This document shows, in pieces, positions 18,101-26,614 of a stretch of DNA of 29,950 bases. This DNA is from Chrysochromulina parva (lineage: Eukaryota > Haptophyta > Prymnesiales > Chrysochromulinaceae): assembly GCA_002887195.1 (NCBI GenBank), contig PJAB01000312.1, positions 1-29,950 of the forward strand. The letters run 5' to 3'. Position numbers and translations under genes: made by a program. Below the pieces are notes generated by a model. The model saw only the letters and a program-made list of their open reading frames with translations. It made no database searches and was not told the origin of the DNA. Positions within the stretch are counted from its first letter, which is position 1; the number at the start of each line of letters is the position of its first letter.

Positions 18101-21100
18101 AGAGATGTGCTTGAGCTCGTTGAATCTAGAGAAGAGCATTAAGGCCCGCAAGGAGGTAAGGGCTCCGAATATGCGCTGGTTGAAAGTGATCACATCGGTG
18201 TTATTCAGCGGGTTGAAGAGGGCCAACAGCAAGCAGATGAGATCGAGCATGTACCTGGGGCACCACGCAATCAAGGGGGGTCATCAGTGAGGTCATCAGT
18301 GTCATCAAGGCCAACAGCAAGCAGGCCACATCGAGCATGTACCACGGCTGCTTGAGGAATGCCAAGGGGCCCTGTGTCATCATCTTGATGACGAGTCCGC
18401 CGCACGTCAACAGCATGAAGGTCACGTCTAGTCCGGACCGCACCTGCCATATTAGGGAGTATCACCATATTAGGGAAGGACGACCATATTAGGGAGGGCG
18501 TCTAATCCGGAGCGAGGGCGCACCGATGGGGGAGTGAGGGCCGGGGAAGAAAGTGAGGGCGCGCCGCTGAGCAGGCGCCAGTGCCTGATCATGCCATCGA
18601 TCTCCGAGGTGATCGCGAGCGAGGACGAGATGATGAGCGTCACCTGATGAGGGAGGCAATCAAGGGCGTCCTCAAGTATCATCAGCGGCCATCAGAGGAT
18701 CGAGAAGATGAGCGTCACCTGATGAGGGAGGCAATCAAGGGCGTCCTCAAGTATCAGCGGCCATCAGAGGATCGAGAAGACGAGCGTCACCTCGAAGCAC
18801 CAGAACGTGTTCGAGAACACTATCCGCTGCAGATTGCGTGCGTGCTCCTCGCCCAGCCCGTCCTGTCCGAATTTCCCCAGTGGCGGCAGCCGGTCGAGGT
18901 AGACGGTGCGCAGCCAATCGCCCGCCGCACGCACGCGCACCATGAGCAAGGTATACATGCGCCCGGCTAGAGGGCCGCTCTTGCGTTGATGACGCCGGAG
19001 CTCGATGTTCGTCTTCAACTGTTTGCCCAATGCGTCGCTTCGGACTTTCTGAGGGTCGAGATCGTCGTTACGCTTGATGGACATGAACATGAGGAACTCA
19101 TGCTGCGAGATGAGGTCGTCTACCGTCGAAGACTTGTCCAGTACCTGCACTCGGAGACGACCAGAGTTGGGACTATTTGCGGTCAGAGACGATCAGAGGC
19201 GATCAGATGCGATCAGAGGCGATCAGATGCGATCAGAGGCGATCAGAGGCGATCAGAGGCGATCAGAGGCGATCAGAGGCGATCAGAGGCGATCAGAGGA
19301 AATTGGACGCGATCAGACGCACTCCGAGGGGCAATCAGAGGGGCAATCATAGGGGCCATCATAGGGGCCATCAGAGGGGCCATCAGAGGGGGCATCAAAG
19401 GCCATCAGAGGCACTCCGAGAGGCAATGACGCACCTCCCACGTGGCCTCATTCTTGGGCTCTTCTCCGAGCTCGGCGAGGAGGCGATACACTTGGCTGCA
19501 GGTGATGTACCCGTCACCGTCCAAATCCGCGCGCTGGAAGGTATCCTTAAAGTACGCGATCTCCCACACGTTGAGTGATCCATAATCGGAAGCGTGCATG
19601 CGCATGCGCGAGCGACGCAACTTGCGCTGAATGCGCTCCCCTTTGCACCTGTGGGGAACATCGGGCGCCGTGGTGAGCACATGCATGCTGAGGGTCGGCG
19701 CACATGCTCTCCCCTTTGCACCTGCGCATCCACTTCTTCTTCTGGGCAGACAGGTAGCGCCTCTGCTCCGTTCGAACCCAGCCCCGATCACTGATCTGGA
19801 CTCGCACAAAGGGGGGCAGCAGCCGAAAGAGGCTGCGGGCCCAAGGGCCGAATGGCTCATTGCCCTTCACGCCGTGTGGAAGCTTTGCCCAATGCGGTAG
19901 GCGAGGGGGGGCAGCGCCGGATGCCACCACGGCATCGTGCGCTTCGATGACGCCGCGGTCGTCGGCATCGCCGTCATCGGCATCGCCGTCTTCCTCAATG
20001 TTGCGCTTGGGCTCACCATCGTCCAAACTGTTGCGCGAGGGCGCGCGCTCGTCCAACCGAGCTTGTAACGAATCTCTCTGTTTCAAGTTCTCTTCCTTCG
20101 GAGCCACCCAGGTGCCTCCCACGTCCATCCGTCCGGTGGCAGCATCCAGAGTCGGGGATCGCTGTCCACGTGCCAGAGGGGACCACCTACCAGAGCCAGA
20201 GGATGGGGAGGGCGAACGCGTGCGCCGCGCCTCGAGGTCGGCGAGCTTCCGCGCCTCTTCTTTAGTCTCCTTGCGCAGGCGCGCCTTGCGATTCAGCGGG
20301 GGTGGCCTGGCTGGAGCCTTCGTCGATTCCCTTTTGGGCCTCGCCGATCCTCGCTTGGGAGGTTGCCGGCCGGAGTCGTCGGGTCCCTTGATCCGTAAGA
20401 TCTGTGTGTCTGTGTTTTGGGCATATGACCCGGAGGAGTGCGAGAAGCGCGCCGCCTTGACATCGGCGTCGCGCTGTGCTTTGAGTGCGTGGCGATCCTT
20501 ACGCTGCTGCTCCTCCTCCTGTGCCAGCCTGGCGGCAGTCTCTTGGTTCACTTTGGAGGCGATCTGCTTTGCCATCGACGAGAACGTAGAGAGCAGGATG
20601 GAAAGGAACATATTGACCATCACAAAGTTGCCCGAGATGACTACCGCTGGGAAGAAGATGAAGGCGAGGGGGCCCGAGACGAGATATGTGTCCCACATCA
20701 CCCGGCTCCACACGTCCTGCGTGACCGTCTGGAAGACGCTCACGATCGAGATGAGCAGGAAGTCGAAGTGATGACGTGGCTTGAGCGCGCATGAATCCGT
20801 GTGCAGCTGGGTGGAGTTGGCACCATCGGCGTATGGAAGACACCGACCGCCGGCATACACGTCGTCGTACATGCCCGAGTACAGGTGCATGCCAAGGATG
20901 GCGATGAGGAAGATCCATATGACGAGCGCCACCAACATCCAAGCGACCGCGACGAGCGACGCGTAAATTTGGTCGAGGAGCGCGGTCGTGCCACTCAACT
21001 CTGAGAGCGAATAAAGTAATTTGTGGAGGCGCAGCAGCCGAAAGGACTTGAGCGACGAGAGGACTTGATTCTCCAATTCGAGCCCGGTGAACCACGAAAC

Positions 21101-24100
21101 CACCTCGAAGAACCAAACGACCACCAGGAGACCTTCGAAGACGAAGGACGGCGTCGTGGCGTACGTGCGCAGGCCGAACACGTAGATCCTAAGCAACATC
21201 TCGAGGAGGAAATAGATGCCAAAGAGATGGCCAATGATCCAGATGCGGTACGCCTCGTCGCCGCGTCCAAAGCGTTCATCGACGAAGGGGCCATCGAAAG
21301 CGCTCACGACGGCGTTCGCGAGGACGACGAAGAACGCGAGCGCCCGGAACGACGCCGAGACGAGCACCTTGCGCAATTTCAGTCGCGGGCCGCTCAGCCC
21401 GAGCACGGCGACAAACTCGTTGAAGCTGATCTCACCGCTACCATCCTTGTCGCACGCGTCGATGAATGACAGAAATTGCTGCTTGTCCATCGTCAGGTGT
21501 AACCTCTCGTAGGCGTCCTCAAGTTCTTCCTCGGTCAGGAGGCCGTCGCCGTTCTTGTCGATGGTTTCGAACGCTTTTTTCAACGAGCCCACTGCTTCGA
21601 GGATCCCAGCTTCCGCCTCCTTCGCCACATTCTTGATGTGCCTCACCTCACCTTTCGCATCCTTCGGCGTCGGCAACCTTCGCCCGTTGATTTGGGCAGT
21701 GGCGCGTGGATCCTTAGGGATAGGCAGGCCGGTGATGATCGACTTGATGCGTGCGACGATCCGGTGGTCACGGAGGGTGGGGCGGAGGTACCTATCGAAG
21801 TTCTCCTTCAGCCGATCGTAACTGAGCCAATCGAGCACGTGGGTCGCATCCGCTTCCCTGCGCTTCAGCCTCTGCAACTGATGCAGCTTTTCACGTTCGT
21901 ATGCTGTCCCGAGCACCGCGATGAACACGTTCATCAGTACCCAGGAGCCGATGGCGTACATGATGATGAAGACTGATTCCCAGGCGGCGCCCTGCGTGTC
22001 AACCACCAAGTTCTGCATAATCGACCAGTCGACGCCACACCAAATCTGGAAGACGGAGAGGACGGCCAGCGGGAAGTTATCGAAGCTGGGCTGGTACGGC
22101 GGGTTGGCATACCACGTGATAGGCTTGACCTCGTCAGCTGAGAGCCCTTTGCGCTCGTAATACGGCGTGAGTGCGAGGATGTCCCGCCCTCCCGTGCGCA
22201 AGCTCGCATGCTCGCCCGTACCCGAGTCGACGCACGTCGCGTTGGCGCGCGTGCACTGGCGGCCGATGGACTGGATGGAAGAGCAGACGAGGTAGGGCGA
22301 CTCATAGAACACGCCTTCGTGCGTGTCGTAGCATCGGAATCGCAACTTGGCCGAGAGAAGGCTGGTGAGGAAGAGACCGAACAAGAAGGTGAAGAAGGTG
22401 ATGATCATCAGCGTGCTCCCCAAGTCGTATGCCTGTGAAGAGAGAGAGAGGCGATCCACGGTCATCAGAGGCAATCCGATGGCAATCCGATGGCAATCCG
22501 ATGGTAATCAGATGGCAATCCGATGGCACTCAGAGGGCACTCAGAGGGCACTCAGATGGCACTCAGATGGCACTCAGATGGCAATCAGATGGCACTCCGA
22601 TGGCAATCCGATGGCAAGTAAAACTCCCACATCGCGCACCGCATACAACGTCGAGTTAATGATGATGCGCAGCCCGGGAATGGATTCGAGCACACGAAGC
22701 GGCCGCAGCACGCGCAGAATGCGCAAGTTGGTCACCGCGCCGGCGAATTGATTCCCCATCACGACCTCTACAATCAAGGCGGCCCAGCTCCCAACCACGA
22801 TGGTGCCATCGAGGATGTTCCACTTCTCAGCCAAGTACACGCGGCCGAGCCCCACCACCTTGATGACCATCTCGAAGGTGAAGAAGATGTTGAGCAACCA
22901 GTCAACCGTATCGTACAAATCATCACGAGCGGGGTCGGGTGGAAAGGGTTCGGGGTACCTGCGACGAAATCCATTGATGACGTTGTCAGAATACCTCCGA
23001 GGGCAATCAGACGCACATGAGCGACGTACTCAGTCGCAAGGAAATACGCGCTCATGAGCACCGCTCCCAGCACAGTGTTGCGGAAGGCCCAGTGGCGCTG
23101 CATCCGAAAGCACCAAAGGCCGATGGTGCCCCAGCACCGGCCCAACCGTGCGAACATCGACGACCCGCCATTCCCTCGTCGAGCTGCGAGCCACGCCGCT
23201 TCGATCGATTCCGAGCGTTTGGCCCGGTCAAGTGATCGTTCACGTGACCGTTCACGTGACCGTTCACGTGATTCCGAGCGCTGCAGCGGAGCTGCGGGGC
23301 CGCCGCTAGACTCCTCTCGCGGGTGCGCCTGCAATGAGCTCGCGTTGGTGCCCGTCTCGGCGCGCTCGCTTCCGCGCGTGAGCACCTCGGGGCTGAAGCT
23401 CGCACTCTTCTTCTCCTTTCCAAGCGCTGGCGCCGTGCCTGGCGCCGTGCCGTGCTCCCGTGCGGCGTCCTCCACCGAGGCCGAGCGCTCCTCACGGCGC
23501 TCGCCACCACTGAGCGCATGCTGCTGTAGCCGCGCCGCCCGCTCCAGAGCATGTCTGTCCCTCTCCGAGCGTGCCACCAATTTGAACTTGCCGTCCGCGC
23601 CGATGACGAAATCCATCTCCTCCTCGAGTGCGTCGGCCTCGTTGGCACGTTTCCAACTATCACGCGCCGGCTTGGCCGCCCCTGCCTCCCCTTCGAGCGG
23701 GCGGTCGAAAGATGCGCCGTGTTGAGCGAGACCAAAAGAGACTGACCGCTTGCCGCCCGCGCCGCCGGGGCCGCCCGCGCCGCCGGGGCCGCCGCGGGGG
23801 CTCGTCTCATCTTCGGTATCCGTGCCGACGGCTTCCTTGAGCCTCGACAGGTCGATCTCAATGAACTTGTGCACGAACTCCTTGAGTACGAGCTCAAGGA
23901 ACTCGTGCCGGTCGAGGAGATGGTTGCCGTCCGTGTCGTACTTACTGTGGAGCTCGGTGACCTTTTTGGCGCTGGCGTCGAACCCCAGCTGGAGCAGCAT
24001 GGGCTGCAGCTCCGCGACATCGAGAAAGCCGTCGCCGTCGGTGTCGAAGCGCTGGAAGAGCCGATTCGCCCGGAATCGGGTTTCGTTCTCGACGGCGAGA

Positions 24101-24648
24101 TCGCCACGATTCGGTGGGATCATCATGACACGCCCACCCTTGAGCGCTCGCTCGCTCGGTGGTGGCGAGTCGAGCAGCTCGGGATTCAGAACGCGCGGTG
24201 AGAACGAGGCGCGCCGGGAATCTGCGGCCGCCGCCAACGATGCCGACGCCGACCCCGACGCCGACGCGCCACCGTTGTTGTCGCTTCTCGCATCTGCCGT
24301 GCCGCTGCTGCTGCGGCGGCGACGCGGTCGGCCTTCGACACCATCGCCGTCCTGCCGCTTGCGCCGCCGCTTACCGCCGCCATCCCCGCCATCCCCAGCA
24401 TGCTGCTGCTGCCGCCGATGACGCCGTCCCTGCTCAGGGGAGCTCGTGGTGCCACTGCGAGTGCGGCTTCCGTTTCCGCGGCCGCCGCCATCGACGCTCC
24501 GGCCTCGCCCACTATCCACGCTGCTGCTCCAACGGACCTCTGCGCTGCGGCTGCGCATCTCGCCTCCGCCCGTGGTGCGCCCACCCTCGATGCTGCGGCT
24601 GCGGTCGCCGTCACGAGAAGCATCTGACGCCTTCACGAGGGAGGCCAT
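15155..24648 (-). CDS. Four-domain voltage-gated cation channel with EF-hands
   Basis: Pore-forming channel subunit of about 2,622 aa, related to CaV/NaV channels. Exons: 24648-23030, 22958-22640, 22432-19722, 19648-19435, 19144-18791, 18643-18524, 18443-18343, 18254-18019, 17926-17598, 17354-16806, 16705-16517, 16420-15888, 15749-15155; all phases agree. Residues 1-500 are charged and disordered, with two EF-hands at about 200-245 (DTDGDGFLDVAE, DTDGNHLLDRHE). Domain I spans about 520-840, with S4 LRILRVLRPLRVLESIPGLR. Two EF-hands lie at 935-985, domain II at 1005-1265 (weak S4), and another EF-hand near 1590 (DLDGDGYITCSQ). Domains III (1735-2060) and IV (2100-2390, S4 RWLRCFRAIRIVR) follow, then an EF-like C-terminal helix pair. 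Filter residues two before the pore Trp read V (CGVDW), D (TQDVW), D (TLDGW), D (TGDAW). A Ca2+- or Na+-conducting plasma-membrane channel with Ca2+ feedback is inferred. Confidence 0.88.
15750..15887 (-). mobile_element. Channel intron 12 with 57-bp tandem duplication
   Basis: Two identical 57-bp copies lie at 15786-15842 and 15853-15909. The second covers the last 22 bases of the exon plus the donor, so the intron contains a full copy of its own 5' exon-intron boundary. The intron start resembles the next exon start (GCCGCCGCTC shared). The acceptor is TTGCCTCCCTCGTCAG. Confidence 0.8.
16421..16516 (-). mobile_element. Channel intron 11, introner-type with 18-bp duplication
   Basis: The intron begins with GTGCGTCTCGCGGGGATG and the next exon with GTGCGCCTCGCGGGGATG: 18 bp with one mismatch. 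The body is CTCTGATGTCCTCTGATCC and CCTCTGATGA units. The acceptor is CTCTCCCCACAG. The site falls in S4 of domain IV. Confidence 0.85.
16706..16805 (-). mobile_element. Channel intron 10, introner-type, diverged
   Basis: Sense strand: donor GTGCGCGTGTGG against exon start GTCCGCATCGGC, a weakened duplication. The body has CCTCTGATAG, TTGCCTCTGATGATC and the acceptor CTCCCCTCATTAG. Splicing restores AIEAMVRIGALTFIEYWRNPW across S2-S3 of domain IV. Confidence 0.65.
17355..17597 (-). mobile_element. Channel intron 9: 41-bp tandem array plus internal pore-like segment
   Basis: Donor GTACTCGCTG recurs at 17556 after an internal CTCTTCCAG, a copy of the exon end. The segment 17556-17526 encodes VLAGDGWPFM. 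Four 41-bp units follow (17355-17518 on the plus strand), each containing the element terminus GATTGCCTCACTCATCAG and so each ending in a potential acceptor. Confidence 0.75.
17927..18018 (-). mobile_element. Channel intron 8 with acceptor copied from upstream exon
   Basis: Donor GTCTGAGTGC, CTGAGTGCAT and TTGCGTCGGATGG units, then the terminus CTCTCATCAG. The last 23 bases of the intron (17949-17927) copy the last 23 bases of exon 8 (18041-18019) with two mismatches, so the actual 3' splice site TAG is the duplicated exon end. Confidence 0.7.
18255..18342 (-). mobile_element. Channel intron 7, introner-type with 34-bp duplication
   Basis: The first 34 bases of the intron match the first 34 bases of exon 8 (start GTACATGCTCGAT) with four mismatches. 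The rest holds CACTGATGACCTCACTGATG and the acceptor GTGGTGCCCCAG. It interrupts S3 of domain III. Confidence 0.85.
18444..18523 (-). mobile_element. Channel intron 6 with TCCCTAATATGG repeats
   Basis: The 80-bp intron starts with GTGCGCCCTCGCTCCGGATTAGACG-like sequence, resembling the exon 7 start GTGCGGTCCGGACTAGACG with a short indel. Its filler differs from the others: three copies of TCCCTAATATGG, each holding a CTAAT branch-point match. The acceptor is ATATGGCAG. Confidence 0.7.
18644..18790 (-). mobile_element. Channel intron 5: two tandem introner copies
   Basis: Two nearly identical units of about 72-75 bp lie in tandem, each starting GTGACGCTC(G/A)TCTTCTCG and ending GATTGCCTCCCTCATCAG. 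The unit start is a copy of the exon 6 start GTGACGCTCATCATCTCG. The internal junction CATCAG|GTGACG is both acceptor and donor. Confidence 0.85.
19145..19434 (-). mobile_element. Channel intron 4 with GCCTCTGATC 10-bp array
   Basis: This 290-bp intron has donor GTGCGT and acceptor CCGAGTGCAG. About twelve copies of the 10-bp unit GCCTCTGATC (plus strand GATCAGAGGC/GATCAGATGC) lie at about 19190-19300. Further GGCCCCTCTGATG units lie to 19420. Confidence 0.75.
19649..19721 (-). mobile_element. Channel intron 3 with 13-bp exon duplication
   Basis: Intron start GTGCAAAGGGGAG equals the exon 4 start exactly (13 bp). The 73-bp body lacks the CTCTGATG units. The acceptor is GTTCCCCACAG. Confidence 0.75.
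22433..22639 (-). mobile_element. Channel intron 2 with GATTGCCATCG/GAGTGCCATCT array
   Basis: The 207-bp intron lies between TLYA and AYDLGS in the domain I S4-S5 linker. The donor is GTGCGC and the acceptor CTCTCTTCACAG. The body is a tandem array of 10-11-bp units (plus strand ATGGCAATCCG, ATGGCACTCAG, AGGGCACTCAG). Confidence 0.7.
22959..23029 (-). other. Channel intron 1, short GT-AG intron
   Basis: This 71-bp intron has donor GTACGT and acceptor GTCGCAG. It restores LATEYPEPFPPDPARDDLYDTVDWLL between S1 and S2 of domain I. Only GTAC is shared with the next exon start, with a CTGATTGCC trace inside; it may be an old, decayed element. Confidence 0.6.
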
Positions 24649-24787
24649 TGATTTGGCCGTTCGACGCGGCCGCGTTGTCTCGAACGCTCAAATGTGCATA
24701 TCTGAACTTCGAGCAGGTACTGTCTGACCAAACTTTGTTTTCACTTTTTCGAATCTTCATCACGTCGCAAGGACACCGTCAGCGCGG
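24649..24787. promoter_or_regulatory. Very short divergent promoter, channel and HMG-CoA reductase
   Basis: Only 139 bp separate the two start codons. The sequence is AT-richer than its flanks (TTTGTTTTCACTTTTTCGAATC). Both genes must share core promoter space unless upstream noncoding exons exist. No specific motif is assigned. Confidence 0.55.
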
Positions 24788-26614
24788 ATGTCCTCTCCCG
24801 ACGCGCCCACGCCCGCTCCCAGGCCTCCCTCAGAGACGGAGTCAGCGCCCGCCGCCCCGACGTCCAAGGTTGATTTCACGACGCTCTCGGACGAGGAGCT
24901 TGCCGCTCTCGTCGTCGCCGGCACGGTGGCGCCGCACAGTCTCGAGGCAGACCTTGGGAACTGCGCGCGCGCCGTGCGAGTGCGGCGGGCCTGGCTCGAG
25001 CGCTCGATGGGCGTGGGGGTCGGCACGCTGCCTCACGATGTGCTCGACTGCGAGGCCTTTTACAGCAGCGTGAAAGGCGCATGCGCGGAGATGGTCGTTG
25101 GCTTCGTGCCGCTGCCTGTGGGCGTGGCCGGTCCGCTGCTGCTCAACGGGAAGTCGTACCAGGTGCCCATGGCGACGGTCGAGGGCACGCTGATCGCCTC
25201 CACACGGCGCGGCTGCAAGGCCATCACCGAGTCGGGCGGCGCCCAGGCGGCCGTGCTGCAGCAGGGCATGACGCGCGCACCGGTGCTGCAGTTTCCGAGC
25301 GCGATGCGGGCCGTGGCGTTCAAGCAGTGGCTAGAGGATCCGGTGCATTTCGAGGAGGCGAAGGCGCAGTTCGAGTCGACCACGCGCTTCGGCAAGCTCC
25401 TCTCGGTCAAGGTGACCGTCGCCGGCCGCTTTGCCTACGCTCGCTTCATGTGTGCCACTGGCGACGCGATGGGAATGAACATGGTCTCCAAGGTGCAGCG
25501 AGTCTCCGGATCGCATTTGTATTGCCTCGGAGTGCTGCTGAGTGCTGCTGAGCGCCCCGGAGTGCTGCTGAGTGCCTCGGAGTGCTGATGAGTGCTGATG
25601 AGTGCTGATGCGTGCCTCTGGGTGCCTCTGGGTGCCTCTGGATGCCTCTGGATGCCTCTGGATGCTTCTGGATGCTTATGAGAGTGCTGCTCGACATCGC
25701 CGTCCTGTCCTAGGGAGTGAACGCGGTACTCGAGCACCTCGCAGCCACCGACTTCCCCGACTCGGAGGCACTCGGCCTGAGCGGCAACCTATGCTGCGAT
25801 AAGAAGCCCGCCGCGATTAATTGGATCCAGGTGCGTGATTGCACTTGATTGCTCTTGATGGCTCCTGATTGCTCTTGATGGCCTCTGATAGCCGCCGCTA
25901 TGAATTGGATCCAGGGACGAGGCTGCTCTGTGGTGGTCGAAGCGACCATCTCCGGCGCCATCGTCTCAAAGGTCCTCAAGACGACCGTTGCGGGCGTGTG
26001 CGAGCTCAACCTAGCCAAGAACCTGGTTGGCTCGGCGATGGCGGGCATGTCCGCGGGCGGCTTCAACGCACACGCGGCCAATCTCGTCACCGCGGTCTTC
26101 CTCGCCTGCGGCCAGGACCCCGCTCAGAATGTCGAGTCGTCCAACTGCATCACGCAGCTCACGCCCGTCAACGGCGGCGCGGACCTGCACATCTCGTGCA
26201 CGATGCCATCGATTGAGGTGGGCACCTTGATTGCATCGGATGGCCTCTGACGGCCTCCCTCCTCAGGTGGGCACCTTGATTGCATCTGATGGCCTCTAAT
26301 TGCGTCCCGCATCAGGTGGGCACTGTCGGCGGAGGAACCCACCTCGCGGCGCAGAAGGCGTGTCTGAACTTGCTCGGGGTCGCGGGCTCTGCCGACGCCT
26401 CGCCGGGTGCGCATGCACGCCAGCGACCTCTGATGACCTCTGATGACCTCTGATGACCTCTGATGACCTCTAATTGCGTCCCTCATCAGGTGCGCATGCA
26501 CGCCAGCTGGCCATGGTCGTCGCGGCCACCGTCATGGCAGGAGAACTCTCCCTCCTTTCCGCCCTCTCGGCTGGGCATCTCGTTAAGGCCCACATGGCCC
26601 TCAACCGAAAGTGA
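24788..26614 (+). CDS. 3-hydroxy-3-methylglutaryl-CoA reductase, class I, no membrane anchor
   Basis: Converts HMG-CoA to mevalonate with two NADPH, the committed step of the mevalonate pathway. It is 446 aa, from exons 24788-25492, 25714-25830, 25915-26217, 26316-26406 and 26490-26614. Family motifs are complete: [25 protein letters not shown] with catalytic Glu132, [20 protein letters not shown] with Lys265, GQDPAQN with Asp342, GTVGGGT, and HLVKAHM with His440. The first 35 residues are Pro/Ala/Ser-rich, with no membrane helices or sterol-sensing domain, so the enzyme is predicted soluble unless an upstream exon exists. The chain ends at LNRK, so the serine that AMP-activated kinase phosphorylates in animals is absent. 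It is head-to-head with the channel gene. All four introns carry the repeats. Identification is very secure. Confidence 0.95.
25493..25713 (+). mobile_element. HMG-CoA reductase intron 1, tandem-unit intron
   Basis: The 221-bp intron has donor GTGCAG and acceptor CCTGTCCTAG. The body holds GAGTGCTGCT, GAGTGCTGAT and GTGCCTCTGG/ATGCCTCTGG units, about 10 bp each. Splicing restores [16 protein letters not shown]. Confidence 0.75.
25831..25914 (+). mobile_element. HMG-CoA reductase intron 2 with acceptor copied from upstream exon
   Basis: The last 21 bases of the intron (25894-25914) match the last 21 bases of exon 2 (25810-25830) with two mismatches, including the CAG used as acceptor. In between are TTGATTGCTC, TTGATGGCTC and CTCTGATAG units. 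Confidence 0.8.
26218..26315 (+). mobile_element. HMG-CoA reductase intron 3, two tandem introner copies
   Basis: GTGGGCAC occurs at 26218, 26266 and 26316 (the exon 4 start). The first two are followed by the same CTTGATTGCATC sequence. The units end in CTCCCTCCTCAG and GTCCCGCATCAG. The internal CAG|GTGGGC is a potential ratchet site. CTCTAAT near the end is a good branch-point match. Confidence 0.8.
26407..26489 (+). mobile_element. HMG-CoA reductase intron 4 with perfect 18-bp exon duplication
   Basis: GTGCGCATGCACGCCAGC at 26407-26424 is identical to the exon 5 start at 26490-26507. Between them are four to five perfect GACCTCTGAT units, then CTCTAATTGCGTCCCTCATCAG-type terminal sequence. 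This is the cleanest example in the window and probably among the youngest. Confidence 0.9.
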
